Positions 27,966 to 35,809 of a stretch of DNA of 64,000 nt are shown here, piece by piece. A model generated the notes under the pieces. The model was not told the DNA's origin. It did not search any database and worked only from the letters and a program-made list of their open reading frames with translations. A program made the position numbers and the translations under genes. Within the stretch, counting starts at the first letter, position 1, and each line of letters starts with the position of its first letter. Source of the DNA: an uncultured Oscillospiraceae bacterium (lineage in GTDB: Bacteria; Bacillota; Clostridia; Oscillospirales; Acutalibacteraceae); the NCBI GenBank assembly GCA_900543215.1, contig UQQR01000002.1, positions 70,062 through 134,061 of the forward strand, in the 5' to 3' direction.

Positions 27966-28799
27966 ATGCCGCAAAATTTATATCAGGCAGCATGGATATT
28001 TTTGATATATGCGTTTTTGGGCTGGTGCTCAGAGGTTGCGTTTGCCGCGGTAAATAAGGGAAAGTTTGTAAACAGAGGCTTTTTAAACGGTCCCGTATGT
28101 CCTATTTACGGCTTCGGAATGCTTATTGTGGTAACTGCCTTGTGGGGACTTAAGGGAAATCTTATTTTACTGTTTTTAGGCTCCGCCGCGCTTACAACCG
28201 CCCTTGAATTTGTTACGGGCTTTGTGCTTGAAAAATTTTTCCACGATAAATGGTGGGACTATTCGGATATGCCCTTTAATATAAAGGGATATATATGCTT
28301 AAAGTTTACCGTTTTGTGGGGACTTGCGGCAACCTTTATTGTGGGTGCCGTACACCGCTTTGTATATATGCTTATAGTAAAAATGCCCGCTGTACCGGGA
28401 ATAATACTTCTTTCGGTTTTTGCGGCGGCGTTTATTACCGATTTTGTGATTACGGTAACGGAGCTTGCAAAGATGCCGAAAAAGCTTGGAGCGTTGCTTG
28501 AAGCGGAAAAGGCGCTTCGCGCTATTTCCGATAAAATCGGTGAAAACATAAGCGATACCACGATTGCCGCAAAGGAAAAGGGCAGCGAAATAGCTGTTGA
28601 AAACAAACCTAAGATAGATGAGCTTAAGGCAGAATACGAAAAGAAAAAGCAGGAATTTTCGGCGGCGTTCGAAAAAAGAAATTTTGTACACCGCCGTATA
28701 GTAAAAGCGTTCCCGAATCTTAAAAACGGGCGTTACAGCGCAGTTTATGAAAGAGCCGTTGCGCTTAAAAAGAAGGCGACGAATTGGAAAAAGCAATGA
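27966..28799 (+). CDS. Putative ABC-transporter type IV membrane protein (PF06541-like)
   Basis: A 277-residue multi-helix membrane protein. FLIYAFLGWCSEVAFAAVN, FLNGPVCPIYGFG and the KFFHDKWWDYSDMPFNIKGYICLK block are signatures of the PF06541 family, whose function is poorly known. Five or six hydrophobic segments occupy about residues 5-165. The rest is a charged helical tail, probably coiled coil. A second member of the family lies at 53.5 kb. A GGAGGG site precedes the ATG. Its stop overlaps the next small gene in ATGA. Confidence 0.85.
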   Translation: MPQNLYQAAWIFLIYAFLGWCSEVAFAAVNKGKFVNRGFLNGPVCPIYGFGMLIVVTALWGLKGNLILLFLGSAALTTALEFVTGFVLEKFFHDKWWDYSDMPFNIKGYICLKFTVLWGLAATFIVGAVHRFVYMLIVKMPAVPGIILLSVFAAAFITDFVITVTELAKMPKKLGALLEAEKALRAISDKIGENISDTTIAAKEKGSEIAVENKPKIDELKAEYEKKKQEFSAAFEKRNFVHRRIVKAFPNLKNGRYSAVYERAVALKKKATNWKKQ

Positions 28800-28975
28800 A
28801 AAAAACAGCCTGCGAGAGCTGTGCTAACTATTTGTATGACGAAGAAAGCAACTGTATGTACTGTGAAATAAATCTCGACGAGGACGAAATGCAGAGATTT
28901 TTGTCTTCACAGACATATAACTGCCCGTATTATAACTTTTATGATGAATACGGCATAGTAAGAAAGCAAAATTAG
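28796..28975 (+). CDS. Small cysteine-rich protein, DUF6472-like
   Basis: A 59-residue protein with two pairs of cysteines (CESCANYLYDEE and CMYCEINLDEDEM) and a further cysteine in NCPYYN. The pattern looks like a small metal-binding module and resembles a clostridial family of unknown function (DUF6472). The ATG at 28796 overlaps the upstream stop as ATGA; a TTG four codons earlier is possible. Acidic and tyrosine-rich. It is probably translated together with the PF06541 protein. Confidence 0.75.
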   Translation: MKKTACESCANYLYDEESNCMYCEINLDEDEMQRFLSSQTYNCPYYNFYDEYGIVRKQN

Positions 28976-28985
28976 GAGCGGCATT

Positions 28986-29807
28986 ATGTTTTATGTGTAT
29001 TTGGTGTTAAGCGCCGTGCTTATACCCGTGCTTGATAATTTTTTTGATATTTTAAGACATCCGTACTCATGGTGGCTGGTTCCGGTGCTGTTTATTGCGT
29101 TTTTTTTAGGTCTTGTAATTCTGCACCTTGCCGTAACCTGTATATGGATAGCCACGGCAAATGTGAACAAGACGCCGAAGGGTACCGCCGCGTTCAGAAG
29201 GCTTGCAAACATAACGATACCGCTGCTCTTAAAGCTTACACGGGTAAGCGTTAAGGTTACGGGAATCGAAAGGGTAGACCCGGATAAAAGAATGCTGTTT
29301 GTGTGCAATCATCAGCACGATTTCGACCCTGTTATTATGCTTTCGGTTTTTCCCGATTCAAATTTGGGATTTATCGGGAAAAAGGACATATACAAAACTA
29401 TGCCGTTTATAGCAAAAGCAATGCACAGGCTTTACTGCCTGCCGATAGACCGGGAAAATGACCGGGCGGCGGCAAAAACGGTAATAGAAGCGGCAAGAAT
29501 TTTAAAATCGGGCAAGGCGTCGATAGGGCTTTTCCCCGAGGGCTATACAAGCAAGACCTGCGAGCTTCTGCCGTTCAGGAACGGTTCGTTTAAAATTGCC
29601 TACCGTGCAGGCGCCGATATTGCGGTATGCGCTATAAATAATACAAGGTCCATTCCGAAGAGAATGTTCCTGCGGCATACCACGGTTGAACTCAGGGTAC
29701 TTGATGTTATTCCTTATGAAAAATATAAGGATATGGCAACGCATGAGTTGGGCGATATGATACACGCCGAAATGGAAACGGCGCTTGCCGAAATGCGCTC
29801 CGGTTGA
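28986..29807 (+). CDS. plsC: 1-acyl-sn-glycerol-3-phosphate acyltransferase
   Basis: Makes phosphatidic acid by acylating lysophosphatidic acid at the membrane. The 273-residue protein has two N-terminal hydrophobic segments (about 3-25 and 30-58). The acyltransferase motifs follow: NHQHDFDP (H-x4-D, near 104), FIGKKDIYK and LFPEGYTSKT (near 175). A GGAGC site precedes the ATG. The stop codon lies inside the -35 of the typA promoter. Confidence 0.9.
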   Translation: MFYVYLVLSAVLIPVLDNFFDILRHPYSWWLVPVLFIAFFLGLVILHLAVTCIWIATANVNKTPKGTAAFRRLANITIPLLLKLTRVSVKVTGIERVDPDKRMLFVCNHQHDFDPVIMLSVFPDSNLGFIGKKDIYKTMPFIAKAMHRLYCLPIDRENDRAAAKTVIEAARILKSGKASIGLFPEGYTSKTCELLPFRNGSFKIAYRAGADIAVCAINNTRSIPKRMFLRHTTVELRVLDVIPYEKYKDMATHELGDMIHAEMETALAEMRSG

Positions 29808-29832
29808 CAAAAAAATCCGTGTATAGTATAAT
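29804..29832 (+). promoter_or_regulatory. Consensus sigma-A promoter for typA
   Basis: TTGACA at 29804-29809, 17-bp spacer, TATAAT at 29827-29832: a perfect consensus. The -35 overlaps the plsC stop codon. Confidence 0.9.
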
Positions 29833-29865
29833 ATTCGTTTGTACAGAAATAAAGGAAGTAAGAAT

Positions 29866-31689
29866 ATGGCTAAAATCGAAAATTTAAGAAACATAGCAAT
29901 AATAGCGCATGTTGACCACGGCAAAACAACGCTTGTCGACCAGCTTTTAAAGCAGAGCGGAACTTTCCGTACCAATGAAGCGGTAAACGAGAGAGTTATG
30001 GACTCAAACGACCTTGAAAGGGAAAGAGGAATAACCATACTTTCAAAAAATACCAGCGTTATGTATAACGGCGTGCGTATAAATATAGTAGACACACCCG
30101 GACACGCCGATTTCGGCGGCGAGGTTGAACGCATTTTGCAGATGGTAGACGGCGTCTTGCTGCTTGTAGACGCATTCGAGGGTTGTATGCCGCAAACACG
30201 CTTTGTGCTTAAAAAGGCGCTGGCGCTCGGTAAAAAGGCGGTTGTGGTTATTAATAAGATTGACCGTCCCATGGCACGCCCGCACGAGGTTGTGGACGAG
30301 GTGCTTGATTTGTTTATAGAGCTCGGCGCCGATGAAGATCAGATAGAATTCCCCGTTATTTTCGCTTCGGGCAGAGACGGATATGCTACATATTCGCCCG
30401 AAACACCCGGAACGGATATGAAGCCGCTTTTCGATGAAATAATTAAAGAAATAGCTCCGCCCGAGGGGGATCCGGAAGCACCCTTGCAGATACTTTTCTC
30501 AAATATCGAGTATGACGATTACCTTGGCAGAATAGGCGTAGGCAGAGTTATAAGGGGTACTGTAAAGGTAGGACAGACTGTTGCACTGTGCCATAAGGAC
30601 GGCACAACCTCGAATGTAAAGATTGCAAAGCTGTTTATGTACAGAGGCCTTAAGCGTGTAGAGGAGGAAAGCGCGTCTGTCGGGGATATTATTCAGGTTG
30701 CGGGTATTGCGGACCTTGAAATAGGCGAGACCGCCTGTTCTCCCGACTGTATCGAGCCGCTCCCCTTTGTAAAAATAGACGAGCCGACTCTTTCTATGAA
30801 CTTTATGGTAAACAATTCGCCGTTTGCCGGTAAGGACGGTAAGTTTGTAACCTCAAGAAATTTGAGGGACCGTCTGTTCAAAGAGGTTATGACAAATGTA
30901 AGCCTCCGTGTTGAGGAGACAGATTCGGCGGATACCTTTAAGGTTTCGGGCAGAGGCGAGCTGCATCTTTCAATACTTATTGAAACAATGCGCCGTCAGG
31001 GCTATGAGTTTCAGGTATCTCCTCCGCAGGTTATTTATAAGCACGGCGAAAACGGCGAGCTTTTAGAGCCTATCGAGCTTCTTATGATAGAGGTTCCAGA
31101 GGAATATGTCGGAGCGGTAATGGAGCGTCTCGGCACCAGAAAAGCAGAAATTAAAAATATGGGTACCCGCGAAGGCGGTGCGTCTCACCTTGAATTTTTA
31201 ATTCCGTCAAGGGGCCTCTTGGGTTACAGAGCGCACTTCCTTACAGATACCAACGGCAACGGAATAATGAGCCATGTGTTCGACAGCTATCAGCCGTTTA
31301 AGGGCGAGATAGAACAGCGTTCGACAGGCTCCATTATAGCGCACGAAACGGGCGAAGCTACAGGCTACGGTCTTTTCAATACCCAAAGCAGAGGTAAGCT
31401 GTTTATCGGGGCCGGAACTCCCGTTTATGAAGGTATGATAGTCGGCGAAAACCCGAAAAATGAGGATATAGTCTGCAATGTATGTAAGAAAAAGCAGATG
31501 ACAAATACCCGTGCGGCAGGTTCGGATGACGCACTGCGCCTTATTCCGCCGTCAAAGCTTTCGCTTGAGCAGTCGCTTGAATTTATAAAGGACGACGAAT
31601 TGGTTGAGGTAACTCCCCATAATATCCGTTTAAGAAAACGCATACTCAACAAGGAAGAAAGAATGAAAGCCGAGTCGAGAAAGAAATAA
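29866..31689 (+). CDS. typA: Ribosome-associated GTPase TypA/BipA
   Basis: Translational GTPase involved in ribosome assembly and stress adaptation. About 607 residues from the ATG at 29866, which has AAAGGAAG upstream; an in-frame TTG at 29839 is not favoured. The G domain has AHVDHGKTTLVDQLL, RERGITIL, DTPGHADFGGE and NKIDRP. EF-G-like domains III and V and the BipA-specific C-terminal domain follow (FNTQSRGKLFIGAGTPVYEGM). The last base overlaps the start of the exonuclease gene. Confidence 0.96.
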   Translation: MAKIENLRNIAIIAHVDHGKTTLVDQLLKQSGTFRTNEAVNERVMDSNDLERERGITILSKNTSVMYNGVRINIVDTPGHADFGGEVERILQMVDGVLLLVDAFEGCMPQTRFVLKKALALGKKAVVVINKIDRPMARPHEVVDEVLDLFIELGADEDQIEFPVIFASGRDGYATYSPETPGTDMKPLFDEIIKEIAPPEGDPEAPLQILFSNIEYDDYLGRIGVGRVIRGTVKVGQTVALCHKDGTTSNVKIAKLFMYRGLKRVEEESASVGDIIQVAGIADLEIGETACSPDCIEPLPFVKIDEPTLSMNFMVNNSPFAGKDGKFVTSRNLRDRLFKEVMTNVSLRVEETDSADTFKVSGRGELHLSILIETMRRQGYEFQVSPPQVIYKHGENGELLEPIELLMIEVPEEYVGAVMERLGTRKAEIKNMGTREGGASHLEFLIPSRGLLGYRAHFLTDTNGNGIMSHVFDSYQPFKGEIEQRSTGSIIAHETGEATGYGLFNTQSRGKLFIGAGTPVYEGMIVGENPKNEDIVCNVCKKKQMTNTRAAGSDDALRLIPPSKLSLEQSLEFIKDDELVEVTPHNIRLRKRILNKEERMKAESRKK

Positions 31690-32585
31690 TGGAGTATATT
31701 ATTCTTGACCTTGAGTGGGACAGCGCATATTCGGTAAAATACAAAAGATTTATCAATCAGATTTTGCAGATAGGCGCCGTAAAGCTGGACGAGGCTTTTA
31801 ATATTAAGGATACATTCCTTAAAACGGTCAGATCCTCCTTTTCAAAAAAAGTATCGGGCAGATTTGCGGGTCTTACGGGTATTACCACGGAAAAAATGCT
31901 TGCGGGCGTTCCGTTTGAGGAAGCGGTAGAGGATTATGACAGGTGGGCGGCAGGCGATACCGTTACTATGACCTGGAGCGATTCAGACCTTTATTCAATC
32001 AAGGAAAACGAGGATTTCCTTTTAAACGGCAAAACCTTTACAATAGGGAAATATCTTGATTTGCAGCGCTTTGTGCAGGGCGAATTAAGACTTATGGGGT
32101 ATGAAGACAAAAATCAGATTTCCCTTTCGGCGGCGGCGGAGAAGCTCGGTGTGACCTATGAGGGACTTGAACTTCATACCGCGCGTGATGACAGCCTGCT
32201 TTGCGCCGCGCTTCTTAAAAGGTGCTATAACAGGGATAGATTTTCGGCTCTTGTAAGGGATACCGCCGATCCGGAGTTTTATAAGCGGCTTAGGTTCAAG
32301 CCTTATTGTATTTCGGATATTAAGGACGAAAGAATAGAAAAAAGACAGCTTGAATTCAAGTGCGATAAATGCGGTAAAAAAGCAAAACGGACCTCAAAGT
32401 GGCGTTACCGCAACCGTTGGTTTGCGGCGAGATTCGAATGTCCGTCCTGCGGCCGCCGCTTCTGCGGAAGGGTTACCTTTAAAAAGACTTACGACGATTT
32501 AAAGGTGCGCCGCCGTATATGCGAAATAAAGCCTAAACCGGAGAAATACGACAATGATATGCAGCCTGTGTCCGAGGGCGTGTAA
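31689..32585 (+). CDS. DEDDh-type 3'-5' exonuclease with C-terminal zinc ribbon
   Basis: A 298-residue protein. The N-terminal half is an exonuclease domain with ILDLEWDSAYS (first acidic pair), TMTWSDSDL and ELHTARDDSLLC, the H-x4-D end typical of DEDDh enzymes. The C-terminal part has two CxxC pairs (CDKCGKKAKR and CPSCGRRFCG) forming a likely zinc ribbon. Substrate (RNA or DNA) is unknown. It starts on the last base of typA and overlaps the radical SAM gene by 32 bp in another frame. Confidence 0.82.
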   Translation: MEYIILDLEWDSAYSVKYKRFINQILQIGAVKLDEAFNIKDTFLKTVRSSFSKKVSGRFAGLTGITTEKMLAGVPFEEAVEDYDRWAAGDTVTMTWSDSDLYSIKENEDFLLNGKTFTIGKYLDLQRFVQGELRLMGYEDKNQISLSAAAEKLGVTYEGLELHTARDDSLLCAALLKRCYNRDRFSALVRDTADPEFYKRLRFKPYCISDIKDERIEKRQLEFKCDKCGKKAKRTSKWRYRNRWFAARFECPSCGRRFCGRVTFKKTYDDLKVRRRICEIKPKPEKYDNDMQPVSEGV

Positions 32586-33429
32586 CGCTCTCAGAACCGA
32601 CAACGAAAATTTAAACGGTTTTTGTAAAATGCCTTTGCTGCCGAGAGCGGCAAGGGCTGCTTTGCATTTTTGGGAGGAACCGTGCATAAGCGGCAGGGGC
32701 GGCTCCGGAACGGTCTTTTTTTCGGGCTGTAATCTTGACTGCGCTTTTTGCCAGAATTGCGGCGTCTCTCATATGGGAGTCGGAAAGCCGATAACCTATG
32801 AAAGATTGGCGGATATATTTAAGGAGCTTGAGGAAAAGGGAGCCGAAAATATAAACCTTGTAACACCGAGCCATTATTGGCACGCGGTAATAAGGGCGCT
32901 TGAGATATATAAGCCCGATATCCCGATTGTGTATAATACGGGCGGCTACGATACGGTAAACGCCGTCAGAGCGCTTAAGGGATATATTGATATTTACCTT
33001 ACGGACTTGAAATACCTCACGGCGGACAGGGCTAAGATTTATTCCGGAGCGGAAAATTACCCCGAATATGCCGCGGCGTCCATTGCGGAGGAATACAAAC
33101 AACAGCCCGTGTGCGTATTTAAAAACGGGATTATGCAAAAAGGCCTTATAATAAGGCATTTATTGCTTCCGCAGGGTACGAATGAGGCAATACGGGTGTT
33201 CGACTGGGTGAGAAAAAATACTCCCGGCGCATATTTCAGCATAATGAGCCAATACCTGCCGACGGGCAAGGCGGAGAATATGCCCGTAATTAACCGTCGG
33301 GTTACCAAAAGGGAGTACGAAAAGGTACTGTCTTATATATGTGATACGGATTTTTCGAATGTTTATATACAGGAGCGTAAAAGCTCTGACGAAAGATTTA
33401 TTCCCGAATTTAATTCGGAAGGAATATAA
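32554..33429 (+). CDS. Radical SAM protein, pyruvate formate-lyase-activating-like
   Basis: A 291-residue radical SAM enzyme. The cluster motif is FFSGCNLDCAFCQN (C-x3-C-x2-C near residue 61). An additional N-terminal cysteine group, MICSLCPRACNALR, is typical of the uncharacterised group often annotated as PflA-like. NLVTPSHYWHAVIRALE and YLTDLKYLTADRAKIY are also family features. The protein or small-molecule target is unknown. It overlaps the exonuclease gene by 32 bp, suggesting coexpression. Confidence 0.85.
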   Translation: MICSLCPRACNALRTDNENLNGFCKMPLLPRAARAALHFWEEPCISGRGGSGTVFFSGCNLDCAFCQNCGVSHMGVGKPITYERLADIFKELEEKGAENINLVTPSHYWHAVIRALEIYKPDIPIVYNTGGYDTVNAVRALKGYIDIYLTDLKYLTADRAKIYSGAENYPEYAAASIAEEYKQQPVCVFKNGIMQKGLIIRHLLLPQGTNEAIRVFDWVRKNTPGAYFSIMSQYLPTGKAENMPVINRRVTKREYEKVLSYICDTDFSNVYIQERKSSDERFIPEFNSEGI

Positions 33430-33442
33430 ACACCAAGTTTAT

Positions 33443-33471
33443 TTGACTTGTCTTTAAGTATATGTTATAAT
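33443..33471 (+). promoter_or_regulatory. Promoter of XRE gene; predicts leaderless mRNA
   Basis: TTGACT at 33443-33448, 17-bp spacer, TATAAT at 33466-33471 with TGT extended -10. The -10 ends only 6 bases before the ATG at 33478, so transcription should start at or next to the start codon. Confidence 0.8.
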
Positions 33472-33477
33472 CGACTT

Positions 33478-34050
33478 ATGGAAAATTTGAATTTAATTAT
33501 CGCGAAAAATTTATCTGATTTAAGAAAACAAAATAAGCTTACCCAGCTTGAAGTCGCTGAAAAGCTCAATTATTCCGATAAGGCGGTGTCAAAGTGGGAA
33601 CAGGGTGAGTCCTTGCCCGGTATAGAGGTTCTGTATCGGCTAAGCAGGCTTTACGGGGTAAGTCTTGATTATCTTACGGGGGACGAAAAGGCAGTAAAAG
33701 CAAATGACCCCACTCCGGTAGTAAGAAGCCGCCGCAGAATTATAACCCTTTTGTCGGTGCTTGCGGTGTGGCTTACATCTACCGTGCTTTATATCGCTTT
33801 TGATATTGCGCTTAAAAAAGGCGTGTGGATGGTGTTTTGCTGGTCCGTCCCGATATCGCTTATCGTGGCTATTGTGTTTGATGTCGTATGGCATAAAAGC
33901 AGATTTTTGTTTTTGCTTATATCCTCCCTTGTGTGGTCGATACTGCTGTGCTTCTGCCTCCAGTTTTTCAGCTATAATATATGGATAATACTTGCCGCGG
34001 GAATTCCGCTTCAGATTGCGGTTCTGCTTTGGCGCAAGCTTGTTAAATAG
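33478..34050 (+). CDS. XRE-family regulator with membrane tail
   Basis: About 190 residues. An N-terminal helix-turn-helix (residues 5-60) reads NLSDLRKQNKLTQLEVAEKL and SDKAVSKWEQGESLP. The C-terminal half has about four hydrophobic segments, so the protein is a membrane-tethered DNA-binding regulator. The HTH begins at once after the ATG at 33478 and no internal ATG would keep it. There is no ribosome site, because the promoter -10 is 6 bases upstream; the mRNA looks leaderless. Targets unknown; the gene may be autoregulated. Confidence 0.85.
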   Translation: MENLNLIIAKNLSDLRKQNKLTQLEVAEKLNYSDKAVSKWEQGESLPGIEVLYRLSRLYGVSLDYLTGDEKAVKANDPTPVVRSRRRIITLLSVLAVWLTSTVLYIAFDIALKKGVWMVFCWSVPISLIVAIVFDVVWHKSRFLFLLISSLVWSILLCFCLQFFSYNIWIILAAGIPLQIAVLLWRKLVK

Positions 34051-34062
34051 GGGAACGGATTT

Positions 34063-34731
34063 ATGGTAAGGCTTAACAACGATTGGGACGACATCCTTAA
34101 GGATGAGTGGGAAAAGCCGTATTATAGGCAGCTGCATAACTTTTTAAAGGAAGAGTATTCTACCCGCCGAATTTATCCCGATATGCACGACATATTCAAC
34201 GCGCTTAAATACACCCCGTTTTCGAATACAAAGGTTTGTATAATCGGGCAGGACCCTTATCACGGTCCGGGTCAGGCGCACGGACTTTGCTTTTCGGTTA
34301 AAAAGGGGGTTGCGCTGCCGCCGTCGCTTGTAAATATATACAAGGAAATAACAGATGATGTAGGCGTTACAATGCCGCCCTACGGCGATTTGACCGGTTG
34401 GGCAAAGCAGGGTATACTTTTGCTTAACACCGTGCTTACGGTAAGAGCCGGAAGTCCCAACAGCCATAAGGACAAGGGTTGGGAAATTTTTACCGACCGT
34501 GTTATATCCGAGCTTAACAAAAAGGAAACTCCCGTTGTGTTTTTGCTTTGGGGCGCCAATGCCGAGAGAAAGGCAAGAATAATCACCAATCCTATTCATA
34601 AAAAGCTTATTACCGTTCATCCGAGTCCGCTTTCGGCTTACAGAGGCTTTTTCGGATGCCGCCATTTTTCTAAAACGAATGAAATTTTAGAACAAAACGG
34701 ATTGTCAAAAATAGAATGGAACAATATATAA
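34063..34731 (+). CDS. ung: Uracil-DNA glycosylase
   Basis: Removes uracil from DNA as the first step of base-excision repair. The 222-residue family 1 enzyme has the water-activating motif GQDPYHGPGQAHGLCFSV (near 62) and the C-terminal HPSPLSAYRGFFGCRHFS (near 186), both intact. It follows the XRE gene by 12 bp and ends at a strong terminator, so it may share the XRE promoter. Confidence 0.97.
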   Translation: MVRLNNDWDDILKDEWEKPYYRQLHNFLKEEYSTRRIYPDMHDIFNALKYTPFSNTKVCIIGQDPYHGPGQAHGLCFSVKKGVALPPSLVNIYKEITDDVGVTMPPYGDLTGWAKQGILLLNTVLTVRAGSPNSHKDKGWEIFTDRVISELNKKETPVVFLLWGANAERKARIITNPIHKKLITVHPSPLSAYRGFFGCRHFSKTNEILEQNGLSKIEWNNI

Positions 34732-34733
34732 AA

Positions 34734-34763
34734 AAACAGCCTGCGGAAGCAGGCTGTTTTTTT
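34734..34763 (+). terminator. Terminator after ung
   Basis: Perfect 11-bp stem AAACAGCCTGC / GCAGGCTGTTT with a GGAA loop followed by T7. Confidence 0.92.
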
Positions 34764-34773
34764 GCGCATAAAG

Positions 34774-34883
34774 GTGAAAAAGAGCCGTATAAACGGCTCT
34801 TTTTCACTTTTAAGGGGTTTGAGGAGAGAACTTCTCTTTTGAAGAGAAAGTATACCAAATCGGGTGCGGCTCCCTTTTTGGTA
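34774..34883. repeat. Three further tandem inverted repeats downstream of ung
   Basis: The first has perfect 15-bp arms 34774-34788 and 34793-34807 around an ATAA loop. The second spans 34830-34851 (ACTTCTCTT against AAGAG-A-AAGT). The third pairs TACCAAA 34853-34859 with TTTGGTA 34877-34883. Together with the ung terminator they make four hairpins in a row and fill most of the 283-bp gap before the M23 gene. No gene is seen here. Confidence 0.6.
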
Positions 34884-35014
34884 CGATTATATAATAAATT
34901 AAAATTTTTTCTTTTCTGTGAACTGATTTTAAATTTTTAGGGAATATAGTGTGTATAATTGTCCAATAATAATAAAGCGAACAAAATCGGCATAAATTGA
35001 AAGGACGGATAGAA

Positions 35015-35725
35015 ATGAAATATTCCGAATATCACTCTAAACCCAAAAAAAGCAATACCGCTTTTATTATAGTTACAGCTTGCTGTCTGCTTGCCATCGG
35101 CGGTGCTTCCTGGTTTGCGGCGGCTAATATAAACAAAAGAAAGATCGGTAACAGCAGTTCAAAGGAGGAGTCATCTTTTTCGCAAAGCATAGCGGATGAT
35201 GTAAGCTCGATTCCGTCCGCACCCGAAAAGCCGAGTGAAAATGTCGGCAAAACCGTTTCGGACGAACCTTATCAGTCCTCGTCCGCGGTTTCGGATTTCT
35301 CTGATGAAAAGCCGGCCGCACAGGTATATACTATGCCGGTGCAGGGCGAAATATTAAAAAATTACAGTGAAAAAGAATTACAGTATTCCGCAACTTACGG
35401 CGATATGCGTATACACACAGGTATAGATATTGCCTGCGAGGAGGGTACGGTTATAAGTGCCTGCGGCGGCGGCACGGTAGCTAATATAGAGGAAAGCACC
35501 GCGCTCGGCGTAACTGTTACAATAGACCATGGCAACGGAATAACCTCCAAATATTCAGCCGTTAAGGATTTAAAGGTTAAAAAAGGCGATAAAATCGCCG
35601 CAGGGGACGGTATAGGCACAGTAACAACCGTGCCGGGAGAGTGCGCAGATCAGAGCCATTTGCATTTTGAGGTGTGCAAAAACGAACAGCCGACGTCTCC
35701 GCTTTCTGTTCTGGGACTTAAATAA
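35015..35725 (+). CDS. M23 family (LytM-type) peptidase, membrane anchored
   Basis: About 236 residues with a short cytoplasmic start, one membrane helix (about 15-37), a Ser/Glu-rich linker and a C-terminal LytM domain. Zinc and catalytic residues appear intact: MRIHTGIDIAC and HLHFEVC, with TIDHGNGITSKY between. The ATG at 35015 has AAAGGACGG upstream and is preferred to a TTG 18 bases earlier. The layout resembles sporulation protein SpoIIQ of clostridia as well as ordinary wall hydrolases; context does not decide between them. Confidence 0.85.
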   Translation: MKYSEYHSKPKKSNTAFIIVTACCLLAIGGASWFAAANINKRKIGNSSSKEESSFSQSIADDVSSIPSAPEKPSENVGKTVSDEPYQSSSAVSDFSDEKPAAQVYTMPVQGEILKNYSEKELQYSATYGDMRIHTGIDIACEEGTVISACGGGTVANIEESTALGVTVTIDHGNGITSKYSAVKDLKVKKGDKIAAGDGIGTVTTVPGECADQSHLHFEVCKNEQPTSPLSVLGLK

Positions 35726-35762
35726 TTATCCTGCCCCCGTGATTTAAGCCGTTTAGGGGCAA

Positions 35763-35801
35763 AAAAAGGAACTGTGGACTTTTTGTCCGCAGTTCCTTTT
35801 T
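35763..35801. terminator. Bidirectional terminator between M23 gene and pgm
   Basis: Stem AAAAAGGAACTGTGGAC pairs with GTCCGCAGTTCCTTTTT (one G-T), TTTTT loop. T-runs exist on both strands for the convergent genes. Confidence 0.9.
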
Positions 35802-35809
35802 AATATAAT

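Noticed and set aside
35015..35725. Firm assignment of the M23 gene as SpoIIQ
   Set aside because: The layout fits, but intact zinc residues and a solitary context are also those of ordinary LytM hydrolases.
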